From Thermothelomyces thermophilus ATCC 42464 (lineage: Eukaryota; Ascomycota; Sordariomycetes; Sordariales; Chaetomiaceae): a DNA stretch of 64,000 bases. The stretch covers positions 9,114,001-9,178,000 of the forward strand of contig NC_016472.1 of the NCBI RefSeq assembly GCF_000226095.1, read 5' to 3'. Below are positions 11,225 through 21,957 of the stretch, in pieces. The translations under genes and the position numbers were made by a program. A model generated the notes under the pieces. The model saw nothing but the letters and a program-made list of their open reading frames with translations. It did no database searches and was not told where the DNA came from. Each line of letters begins with the position of its first letter. Position 1 is the first letter of the stretch.

Positions 11225-11783
11225 GATGGGTTCCGATCAGAAAGGGCGCTTTTGGAGGAGCAAAAGGTGTCGGGTCTTGATTCGGGCAGATCGAGCCATT
11301 GGCGATGGTCCAGGCAGTCTGGACAGGAGGGAGGGAAAGACCTGCAAGTGTCCCAAAGCATGTTTTCCCTTAAGCATGCAACTTGGCCATGCCGCGGGGC
11401 CCGTGCTGTTCGGAATTCAATGCCGTCAAGCGCACTCCGGTCCAGGGTTGGGCGTTGGGCACAAGCCTGTAGATTGTCAAAGGCCGTCGAGCAGGGTATG
11501 TTATGCGACGCCGAGCCCGAATTGGTTCTGTGCTGCGGCCTGCGTCTCTCGTCTCTCGTCCAGAAAATCGTCGTCCCCTCCCGTGCTGCGGTTGCTTGGG
11601 GCCTGGCACTGTACCCTTTTCCAAGCTCTACCGCTCCATCCTGCTTGCCATAGAGAGAGAGAGAGAGAGAGAGATAGATAAAGGCTCTGCGCGTCAGATG
11701 AGACGATGACGGGATCGGGGAGTTCGACGCCGACTGCGAGTGGAGAATGCGGATAGCTTGGCGAAGTGGTCTTGGCAAAAGGT
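11225..11783. other. Upstream region of flbE
   Basis: Likely promoter and leader of flbE, which is transcribed away from here. It contains a GA microsatellite at about 11652-11674. Open frames over this stretch on both strands show no recognisable family and appear to be chance. Confidence 0.4.
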
Positions 11784-11785
11784 TA

Positions 11786-12323
11786 CACCTCTTCCAGCAT
11801 TATTAATCCTAGTGCGATACGTGCCCCACTTTTTTCAACTCTTGCGCAAGCCACTTACACAATTATCACACCATGTCACTCTCCTAAGAATTTTCTATAT
11901 AAAGGTACTTACAGATAAAATCCCTAGGTTAATAGCCCTTTCGAGCATAAGAATCTAGGTCCTCTAGTGGCCGGCTCAAAGCCCAGATTTAAGCCCTATT
12001 AAGAATAACTATATGGCACTAGATGAAGGATTAGCTTGAACATCGCTACGATGTTTAATCGCTAAGCCTTACAGGGCTTCGACTGGCTGTTCTGGAGGCG
12101 TGGGAGGCAGTGCCCCCCGAGTTTCTTCAGTGCCTGGCACACTCAATGCCCCGACGGCTTGCAAAGGTAATTGAAAACCAGGAGGGAGAGACTAGGTATT
12201 GATACTTCTATATTATAGAAATTTGTATTGGGTTAGTTGTACCTAGACTTCTTAGCTACTTTTCTGATTTGCGTTAGTTGTGGGGCATGTATCGCACTAG
12301 GATTAATAATGCTGGAAGAGGTG
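11786..12323 (+). mobile_element. Decayed, internally deleted Tc1/mariner-type DNA transposon
   Basis: The element is 538 bp and is bounded by 44-bp terminal inverted repeats, 11786-11829 and 12280-12323, which begin CACCTCTTCCAGC and differ at one base. Each end is flanked by TA, the standard Tc1/mariner target duplication (11784-11785 and 12324-12325). Inside, on the plus strand, the end of a DDE transposase can still be read: WPAQSPDLSPIKN near 11970, matching the Tc1 WPxQSPDLNPIEN motif around the second catalytic residue, and further on VPPEFLQCL and SMPRRLAKVIENQGG with GETRY, the usual C-terminus. The N-terminal DNA-binding half and the first catalytic Asp are missing, the frame is interrupted, and N is seen where the family has E in PIEN. 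It cannot encode an active transposase. The near-identity of its ends suggests a fairly recent insertion or mobilisation by a complete copy elsewhere. Confidence 0.88.
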
Positions 12324-12325
12324 TA

Positions 12326-13676
12326 GTTCCTGGATGTACCATGTAATCCGCACGCAGGAGTGGAGGAAGGTACTGTACCTTCCGACATACGGAACACTCC
12401 GAATACTACGGAGTAGTGCTATACTTGTAGTATACTGTACGGATTAGCGTATGAATGCATGTACTTGGCAGGTAGGAAAGGTTTTGTCCGGACTGTGTGA
12501 TAAACATCGTTATTTATCTGCTTATTTACTCTGTAAGCGTATGTGAATTGGTCGGTCGTGCTGTGTGTATTTTGGACTTACATGCTTTGTATTAGGTATG
12601 TACTCCGTGCATCCCTGAGAACTCGGCTGGGCCCGAAATCATGTCTTCTAATCTGCAGTTCCCGACTGACTGCGCCTTTGTGCAGCCACACTAACCCCCT
12701 TGACGTTAGTTGTTCCAGATGAAAAAACCCAAGGAACTGGGCCGATCAGCGAGCTGGCACTCGGGTGGGTGCCTTCCAGATTGGATGCAACGTGTTCTAA
12801 GCGTGTTTGCGGCAAGCACTTCTGGCACGCACTCGGCCAACTTTGACTCAGTGGGGTGAGACATGCTAGGAGTGTTCCGTACCCGGTAGCCTGTAGGTAA
12901 GGTTATTTGTCCAGTCTCGAAAGAGGCAAGGACACCTGCTTGTATGTTTGGTGGATGAAACGCTGATTACATAGTAAACAATGCTCAACCAAAAGTTCCC
13001 ACCTGCGGGAAGGTGCGTGTAGCACCTGATCGTCAGTCAGGGTCTCTTTCCCGGTGTCGTGTGCGGGTCACATACAATACATTACGGATTGCACAACATT
13101 ACACTGCCTACGCTACACGTCGTGTAACTTTCGTGGTCGGTTGTCCCCCCAATGCTGCAACTGTTGTGGGGTTCTAGAGCGGGACAGCCCTCCTGCTAAA
13201 CAACTTCCCGCAAACCGGGACGATCCAGAGGAGAGCTGAACATCCCTCTCGGGCAATTGATCGACCAGGGAAATGCCAGTCTGCGAGCCCTGCCGTGATC
13301 ATCCCCCAATGAGCCGGACCAGATTTGCTCGAAGGTTATTTTTTTATCGGGAACTGCGGCAGCATGGCTCCCATGCTCGAGATGCCTTTTTTTTTTTTTT
13401 TTTGCCATTGGTCTGCCGTCGCTCGGTCAATCTCCGGGTCGCCGGGAAATGGTATGAGAGACGCAGGCGACGCGATATCGCGAGGAGGGGGGGAAAGATG
13501 ATGGAAGGTGGACAATACATACAATACAAGTACGGAACCTCTGCGCGAGACTGGCTGGGCTGACGTGGGCGGACTGGGTGAAAAGGCCGAATTGCCCAAC
13601 CCAGAGACCTTGAACGTCCGGGTCTCTTTTCACCGGGCATAATATTCCATCTCTCTTCGACAGAGTCTTCTGCACC
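12326..13676. other. Intergenic region between Tc1 relic and SLATT gene
   Basis: No gene is supported. It has TACGGAGTA at 12407-12415 beside the palindromic ACTACGGAGTAGT, GTACGGATTAG near 12437, and TTACGGATTG near 13083. A run of about 20 T lies near 13387. The last 150 bases include the SLATT gene promoter, with the tandem-like CAATACATACAATACAAG at about 13513. Confidence 0.45.
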
Positions 13677-14792
13677 ATGGGTTCGTTTACGCTATCTTTC
13701 TTGCGCCTGCTCGGCGTTGCGCCGAGGTCGCGGCCGCCAGACGCCCGCCCGCCCGACGAAGAGCACGCGACAGGAACAGTAGCGGACGACTCGGCCTTGG
13801 GGGCGTCGATGCTGCAGCCGAGCCACCACCACGCCCCATTCCAGCGCATCCCCGCCGATAACACCCTGATGCTGTTCCGGCTGACGCTGGGAATCACGGC
13901 CGCTCCTCATCTGGGCTTTAGCCAGTCCACGCAGCGGCCCGCCGACAACCTCGGACTCTACGCCCGCGTCGTGCACGCCGAACAGACGGCAAAGGATCAA
14001 TACAAGGTTTTTTCGGTCGTCATCAACGCCTGCTACTTCCTGCAGATCATTGTTGCCGCCTCCGTGACCGCCATGGGCGCGGCCAACGCGAACAACAAGG
14101 CCGTCACCGCCTTCGGGGCCATCAACACCATCATTGCCGGCTTCCTCACCTACCTCAAGGGCTCCGGCTACCCCGCCCGCTTCAAGTACTGCGCCGACGA
14201 GTGGAAGAAGGTCCGGGAGTACATCGAGCACCGAGAGCGTGACTTCTCCCTCGAGGGCTGCACGCTAGACGTCTACGAGGAGATCGACAACATCAGGGAG
14301 ATGTACGAGCTCACCAAACGCGATATCGAGGTGAACCAGCCGGAGGCCTACAACGCCAAGTCCGCCAGCGGTGGCGGCGGCGGCGGCGGCGGCGTCGCCC
14401 GGTTCGACAGGGGGAGCAAGCTGCGGAGCTTCGACGAAACCGTGCGCAAGCTGAAGGGCCGCGCGGGGTTGGCCGCCGACGCTCTCGAGTCCAGGTCCAG
14501 CACCATGGCGGCGAAGGTGCGCAGCCTCGAGGATTCGCCGGACAAGATGACGAAACACATCGAGAAGACGGCCGAGGACGGCGGCGAAGATGCCGCCTAC
14601 AAGGCGGTGCGCCACGTCATCGAGGACGCGGAGAAGCGGGTCATCGCAGAGGCTCGCAACCTCGAGAAGGCGGTCGTCCGGGGCGCAGAGGAGCACAAGC
14701 CGCGCCCGCCTCGCGAGGTCTCGGTCATGCTGTCGCACCGTGACGGCGACGACGATGCTGCGGATCAGATCGAAGTGGCCCCTAAGAAATAG
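13677..14792 (+). CDS. Fungal SLATT-domain protein (SMODS/SLOG-associating 2TM effector type)
   Basis: Single exon, 371 residues, start in good context (CACCATGG). After a disordered, proline-rich N-terminus and the segment TLMLFRLTLGI, two adjacent hydrophobic helices appear: VFSVVINACYFLQIIVAASV (about 111-130) and AFGAINTIIAGFLTYLKGSG (about 145-164). They are followed by ARFKYCADEWKKVREYIEHR and a long charged helical region, a poly-Gly linker near 235, and further helices to the end. This pattern is that of the fungal branch of the SLATT family, known from bacterial nucleotide-signalling defence loci where SLATT proteins are predicted membrane effectors. In fungi the role is not established. 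No nucleotidyltransferase or SLOG gene lies next to it in this window. I infer a membrane protein with cytosolic ends and a possible cell-death or stress role, without direct support. Confidence 0.82.
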   Translation: MGSFTLSFLRLLGVAPRSRPPDARPPDEEHATGTVADDSALGASMLQPSHHHAPFQRIPADNTLMLFRLTLGITAAPHLGFSQSTQRPADNLGLYARVVHAEQTAKDQYKVFSVVINACYFLQIIVAASVTAMGAANANNKAVTAFGAINTIIAGFLTYLKGSGYPARFKYCADEWKKVREYIEHRERDFSLEGCTLDVYEEIDNIREMYELTKRDIEVNQPEAYNAKSASGGGGGGGGVARFDRGSKLRSFDETVRKLKGRAGLAADALESRSSTMAAKVRSLEDSPDKMTKHIEKTAEDGGEDAAYKAVRHVIEDAEKRVIAEARNLEKAVVRGAEEHKPRPPREVSVMLSHRDGDDDAADQIEVAPKK

Positions 14793-16150
14793 CGGTAGTG
14801 ATTGAGGAACAGCAGGCCAACTTCTAACGTTGCCCAAAGCCGCCCGGGTCGACCGAGGCTGAGACGGGCTTGCGCAGTCTAACCAGGGCCGGGTGTGCTC
14901 CCCATTACCAATTGGGTCAGATAAGCCCCGGTTCGCCCTGGCTCCAAGTCGAAAGTGTCGGAGCCCAACGACGTTCAACTCGATATTCCAGTTTACGAGG
15001 CGTTTGCTTTGAGAAGGCAAGTGCGCACGGCCGCTTCCCCATGAATGGCAACCGGGCTGATGACCTGTGTGGGAAGAAATGGGGTTGGGTCGGGCAATGG
15101 GAAGAAAACGGAAAGAGGGAAGGAAACATGCCTGTAGTCGAGGCTGAGAGTGTACGTACGTCCGTACATTCCAGTAACCAGGCGAGAATGAGCAATGATA
15201 CCCCGCATTTCTTGGATAATTAACTCGTTCCAGAGCACGACTTACGCAGCACTACTCCGTACTGTTGGAGCGCTTAGCACGCTGGAAACTTGGCAGCCGT
15301 CCGAAGCCGCTCGGCCCCATCCTCTCGCTGGTAGCTAGTGTAGTCCCGTGCTTTACAACGCGGCTATACAGCCCGTACAGTTGTAAAGTACCTACATACA
15401 TGCACTACTATTATTATCCTTCTAGAGTGGGTTCCGAATTCCAGGGAAGATCTTCCTATGGCTATCTGGCTGAAACTTGGGGGAGGAGTGCGGAAGGGGG
15501 GAGGGGAACGAGCCTCCACATTGCATACGACCGGGGAATGCGGGACCCTAAGCGAACCAGGAACCCGGTTATTGCACTCGGAATTGCCGCAGATCCCTGC
15601 GTTCCACCCGCTCGAACGGTCAACATTAACTAATCTGTAGTGGAGTTACTGTTGACTTTCTGACTCGTGTCACTGGTCCTCGCCCAAGTTCGAAAACAGA
15701 ATTGCATTTTTGTCCTTTTGTTCGGAGCTTTCGAGGAATAATTCCATTGTAGGTATGGAGTAATTATGGAGTATACACGGCCCAGGGGCGCTACACACAC
15801 CATCGCCGAGAATGGGAGGTCGAGCTCGCGACGCTCAGGATCCCATCGATATTTTCCCTTATCCCTGCTCTCACTAGCGCGCAGAGCCGCCTCCGCGCGG
15901 GGATGCCGGTTGTTGCCGGCGTGCTTTTTATCCGCTGCCCTTGGTTGCTCATTTCCCGGTTCTTGGGTCGCTTGCCAAGCAGCTCCGGCGGAGAAGAATA
16001 CCACAGGAGGGAGCATCGGGGCGCGAAGGGCATTGCACTATGCGGACGAGATGCTTCAACACCATCATGGACCTGTCCGGAACTCCCAAGAACAGGCGAC
16101 GCCAAGGACGGAGTAGACCTCCCCGGTCCGTCTTCTCTCTGCCTGGCAAT

Positions 16151-16156
16151 TTAGCC
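16151..16156 (-). promoter_or_regulatory. Possible XlnR/Xyr1 site (GGCTAA) upstream of xylanase
   Basis: TTAGCC on the plus strand reads GGCTAA on the minus strand, the core bound by the xylanase activator XlnR/Xyr1 in Aspergillus and Trichoderma. It lies about 320 bases before the xylanase start. The motif is only six bases, so this is a candidate. Confidence 0.4.
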
Positions 16157-16288
16157 AAAAATCCGACCCGACTTGCGACGATTCCTACCTCCTAGCGCGT
16201 GCGCGCTGAAGCAGTCGCGAGAGTCGCAAGGCATGGGCCCGAGTCTGGCTGGCATCGTCAAACGTGATCGGCCCGTCGAGCGTGCGTG

Positions 16289-16294
16289 TATAAA
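16289..16294 (+). promoter_or_regulatory. TATA box of xylanase gene
   Basis: TATAAA in the context GTGTATAAATGC lies 182 bases before the start codon, a normal place for a highly induced fungal secreted-enzyme gene with a leader of about 150 bases. Confidence 0.55.
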
Positions 16295-16343
16295 TGCATC
16301 AAGGAGCGACTGCCCCCCCATCAATAACCACCCGGTTGCTTGA

Positions 16344-17260
<917 letters not shown>

Positions 17261-18331
17261 GTACCTTAGGTATTCAAGCGATCCAGTCGGTCAGACAGAC
17301 TCTTCCAGGCACGCCGCTGTCCATCAGTGGGTAGTATTATCCCATGATGGGCGCCGGCGGTGACGGGAAAAGGGGCCATTCGTCTGCAGTACCTTATTTT
17401 ACTATTAATACTGCCTATCTGCCAGCATAACAATAGGTAGCACGCGTGCACTTACCAGGAATTCAATAAAAGAGTTGGACCAAGAGGCCAAAGACCTAAA
17501 GCTTCTCATTAGTGATTTATTACAATAATTAATAACCACTATTGATAAGGATGAATGGTCAGTGGGATCACATGCCGCAGTTCTAAAGGGGGTCAAAATT
17601 CGAAGTGGCAATTCGACGAGGAAGGTGCCGAACGCTCCGAGAGCGCTGGTTGGGCTGTTTCGGCGGCTTTCCCACTACGGACTACCCAAGAACGTTTTGA
17701 TTTTTCGCCTCTAATACAACATTGTATCCCCCTGTTTCATAAACACCACCAAGTCTTGGAGGGTAGCATGGGACCCGTGCGCCGCTACAGTGCCCTACAG
17801 TGCCGTCCTGCTTAATGAGTTAGTTCCTAGCCGGAAAGCCCGCGCACCACAGGAAAATCCCCAGCAGCCGGTTCTGAACGGTTATCCGGAATTGGAAGCT
17901 GACCGCTTGCAGAGATCGACAGAAGATGGTGTCGAGTGGTATTCTGTGGAGCATCTGTTTGTGCAACCTGGCAACGCCGGGGGTTCTGCTGTGCGTGCGA
18001 GAAGCCCCGAATCGTCACCACCACTTCGCCCTGTCCACGAATCGACGGCGGCTGAGCTGTCGGACAACCCCTGGGTGATTGGCTAAATCCTGCTGACCAC
18101 TGCGTCCTGCTGCCTGGTCGCAGGAGCACAGTCGGCGGATTGTGGGGACCTGGGACCCTGTGCCACAGGTCGCCCGCACTTCATCTCCCGACTTGCACAA
18201 CACTCCATGATTGATCCTGCTGCCCGCTGCTTGCAAACTCTACCCGGTGTTTTTTTTCTCCCCTCCCACCATGATCGCCCCCCCTCTGCCCATGTCGACG
18301 GCGATGTATTCCCAGTGAAGACGGCCCTGCG
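17261..18331. other. Intergenic region with AT-rich island at 17.4-17.6 kb
   Basis: No supported gene. From about 17395 to 17560 the sequence is much richer in A and T than its surroundings, and contains the palindrome GCACGCGTGC near 17440. A short minus-strand frame here (LMRSFRSLASWSNSFIEFL) looks like a protein fragment but I cannot match it to a family. The island may be old inserted DNA. Confidence 0.4.
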
Positions 18332-19517
18332 ATGGCTCACCAGGTGAGAACTCTCCATGAGCAATGAGGAACCGCGATTGCCTGGGCTCCCGTACTGAGA
18401 TAGCGTCGTCTCCTGTCAGCGATACGAGGCGGGACTGGAGCCGGCTCGGCAGGACTACCCGGAGGTAACGCAGGGGTATGGGTATGGCAACCAACATTAC
18501 CAACAGCCGCCGCAGCCATACCAGCAATCACGGCCATACTACCCGCAGTCCTATGACAACCTGATATCGACGACACCGCCAAAGCAGGATGCCACAGCAT
18601 GGGGCAGCACGCCCGCCGCGTCGCCCTACTGCTCGGCCGCGCAGCCAGCCATGTCCCAGTTTGAGCCCGAGCCCAAATCTCCTTCCGCCAGGACGATATG
18701 CGGCTGCAGCCTGCCCGTCTTCGTGCTGTCCTGCATCATCGCCCTCCTAGCAGCTGCCGTCGTCGGGCTAGCCGCGGCGACGGGCGTCCAAGCCCAGCGC
18801 GCCAGCAGCGCCGAGTCCGATCTGTCTGAACTCAGGGCCTCCGTGGCGGGGAACAGCACCGCCTCCCAAGGGTCGAATGCCCCGGTCGTAATCGACGACG
18901 GGTGTTCCGAGAACCCGGATAGCGTCGACAAGACGATATACACTTCCTTCAGCCGTTGGTTCTTACCCCTTCTCTCCCTTCTCTCCCTTTTTACCCCAAC
19001 CCGCTTCCCTCTCTCTCTCTCTCTCTCGCTCGCTTCCTCCCCACAACAATTCGCCTGGTAGTCCCTTTCCGAAACTGTCTCCCAAAACTTGACCGCGGCC
19101 CGCTCCGTTCCTTTTCGGATTTCTTACGAGAAAACAAAAAAAACAGTTCTCGGTGCGCGAAAGTTCAGGCGGTACTGCAACAAGGACGCGCCGCGCCCGC
19201 CCCTCCTCTCGCTCTTCACGGCCGACTTTGCGACCTGCATGGACGCCTGCGCGGCCTACACGCAGTACGTGCCGAGCTCGTTCGGCGGCGCAACCGCCAA
19301 CACGAGCCTCACCGTCTGTGCCGCCGTCAGCTTCATCCCCGCCTGGACCGACAAGGCGATCGCCGACGCCGGCGGCGCCCCGGGAAACTGCTACCTCAAG
19401 GGCAGGCCCCAGACCGAGGCGCTGCTGACCACGCCCAACATCGGCGTCGACTGCCACGCTGCCATCTACGCGGGAGCGGACTCATCCTCGGGCGGGGACG
19501 AGGACGGCGGAGAGTAA
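18332..19517 (+). CDS. Single-pass membrane protein with Gln/Tyr-rich head and Cys-rich ectodomain
   Basis: Three exons, 18332-18343 (12 bases, MAHQ), 18420-18954 and 19147-19517, 305 residues. The N-terminal 90 residues are rich in Gln, Tyr and Pro. One hydrophobic segment (LPVFVLSCIIALLAAAVVGL, about 102-121) follows. The rest holds paired cysteines (DDGCSENPD, RRYCNKD, TCMDACAAY, LTVCAAV, GNCYLKG, VDCHAA) in an arrangement typical of small disulfide-rich modules of the apple/PAN kind in fungal plasma-membrane proteins. I infer an N-in, C-out topology and a wall- or surface-facing domain, with no known ligand. The 12-base first exon was chosen because it gives a start ATG followed by a clear GTGAGA donor and the frame continues; it is the least certain part. 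Confidence 0.68.
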
Positions 19518-21957
19518 GAGTGTAGGTAGCAGTGGCAGCAGCAGCGGTGACAGCAGCAGCAGCAGTAGTAGTAGTGGTAATACTGGCAGCAACACCAATC
19601 GGCGCGGGGCCGTCGTCGTCGCCGTCTTCGTCGCGGTCGATGGCCGTCGAACTGAGGGTGCCTCGATTGATTGAATCGGCGGAAGCTTCTCGAATATCTG
19701 GCGCGAAAGAATAGAAAAAGGCGATGCTGGTCACGGCCCGAGCTCAGGCGAGAGGAGGCAGCGGCGACGAGAAAAAAGTGGAAGAAGTCGAAAGTGCGAC
19801 TGGAAAACGAGGAGTCTTGGCCGGTAAAATTAAGTCGAGGATAATTAATCCATCAGTGAAGCTGGTGACGGTATTAGTTGCCAACCATGTCTGATATTAA
19901 CACGGTTTCGGCGGAAGAGCTGATCGCTTCGAAGCACCGGCCGATCCAGAGAGGCATGTTTCTTTGCTTCATTTAAGAGACACGACAGCACCTAGCGGGC
20001 TAGGATATACCGTCTTTGTAGAGGATGAGCTTGGTTTCGGCAAATGGTTTGATTTTCTCCAAGTTCCTCATTTCACAAGGATCCTGCGCGTTGTGTCGCG
20101 TGTGGATCATTCGCACTGTCGCCTGTGAGAAAACCAGCTCCGGATACGATATCACCTAAAACGAGGTTAAATAAGGAGCCCTGGTTGCTGCTTCATACTT
20201 CGTTTTGGTGTGGTTCAATTTGAGGCACGTCGGGGCTAAATCCTGCGTTGACGACCGATATTCTCAAGCCTCGCCTTTAATTAAGCAGCAAAGCGCTGCT
20301 CATACTGCAATTGTCTGTGCCACCCTCCAATTGCGGCAAGCGGTTAGAGACCCAACCGGAGGCTACGCCCATGAATGAACGAGCCATCACCATCCAACAG
20401 GCGGACAGATGTTTGTACTACCTCCCCGAGTTCTCTCTCATGGGTCCCGGACTGACGAGCCTTGGCACCTCGACAATCCTGGAGAACGCGGATGTGACTG
20501 ATGCCCGGCGACTTCGGCCGGCACCGGAATCCCCTCCGGGTCCGGAGTTAAGCGCCGAGGCCCATGCTTGGGACCTGCTGTTCCTGGCGAGCACTATAGC
20601 CGCCCCACAGGCAAGCTCAATCAGACGGTGCAATTCGAGCGCCGAGCAGCCAGACCGACAGATCGCTTTCAGCAAGACAGAACAACGTCGACCCGGCTGA
20701 CTTTGGGAGAAAGTGATGCGTGCGCTGCATTAGTGAGCATACCTACCGTTTCCGGAATTGGATCGCTGTTTCTCGACGATGAAGGCGTCCCGGGCATCGC
20801 TACTGCCGTGTTGTTGCGCAGCCGCTCGAGGAATCATGGGAGGAGAATATGAAGAGGGACAGGTGTCATGATCCAGGGTGAGAAGGCCGACGCCGAACCT
20901 CACACTGTTCGGCCCGTCATCGGATGCGGCTTCATTCGGTTGTCGGACACCCCAGATAGGGAAACTGCGCCAGACCAGCGTGACACGTGGGGAAAACGGC
21001 GGCAACCTTGATCTTTTATCTTTTTGCCTATGCATCGGTCGGTCAGAATGGCGCGTATGCGTTCCACGGTCCCTGGAACTTAGTGTCCGGAATTGGGGAT
21101 GAATGCAGTCGAGCTTTGATCCAATCGTCGCCGGAAGGTTGCCAATAAGAAGAGAATCGAATCGCATTTTAACATCAGCAAAAGATTGTACCGTGACGTG
21201 CTCCGACCGCGATGGCGGGGTAGCAGGTGGGGCGCTCCTTGGGCGGAGACAAGGGTTTCTTCTTGGCAAGCCAACTGCACGGAGGGCAGGCATTGCATGC
21301 CCGCATGTTCTGGGCTGGCAGGCCCTTGTCTGCCTGGACCTTCGAGTTCCCCACAACCGCGCGCATGTCAATCGAAAGGCGCGAGCCCACCTTTCCTGCA
21401 ACCCTGCCAATCCTCTCCTTCCTCGTCTACGCGGTACCCATGACTCCAAAGGTGTACAATACATAGTAGGAAGAAAGTGCGGTGGAGGGGGCGATCTGAC
21501 CTTCGTCATGCAAACGGAAACTCTAATCCATCCATGCCCGAGTCAGTCATTGTAGCCTGAAATAAAGACTGCCCTCGCCAGGTTGGCCAATTTGCCCTGC
21601 TTACGTTGTTCTAGACGCCCACGGCCCAAGGTACTACTAAGGACGAGACGAAAGGGTTAACCTCTAGCTTTCACCGAGACACGACCGACCAACACTGGCG
21701 ACGCTGCTTCTTTTATGCTTTTGCAAAGGTGACACAAGTCTCCGGGTGGTAGATTGCAAACCTGCCTTCTCCTTCCGGTCAAAAGACACAACAGGCATTA
21801 GTAATAATGAGTTCTAGGCCCTTTCTGTGCGCCCTTGGGGCTGACAAGTTGACAGTACTCTTCCCGCTCAACGCTGGGTGAGCCGGTGCTTGCCGCGCAG
21901 TGACCCCCCTTTTGTCTCTCCATCCCTCTGCGCCCTTCCGTCAGGATCCCCCGAGAC
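19518..21957. other. Long intergenic region upstream of homeobox gene
   Basis: No gene is supported in these 2.4 kb. Microsatellite-like GCA/GTA triplets at about 19535-19580 follow the membrane-protein stop. Between about 19880 and 20160 both strands hold exon-like open stretches: plus ATG at 19888 reading MSDINTVSAEELIASKHRPI, and minus about 20155-19995 reading KPFAETKLILYKDG. Neither connects to a full gene by convincing splice sites. Longer frames at 20.3-21.5 kb look random. The final 300 bases should contain the homeobox gene promoter. Confidence 0.4.

Noticed and set aside
15897-15902. GCGGGG as a CreA/Cre1 site for xylanase
   Set aside because: Single degenerate 6-mer about 570 bases upstream in GC-rich DNA; expected by chance, so not listed as a feature.
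20730-21509. 259-residue minus-strand frame
   Set aside because: No family match, no splice or start context, Arg/Pro/Ser-rich composition; most likely chance.
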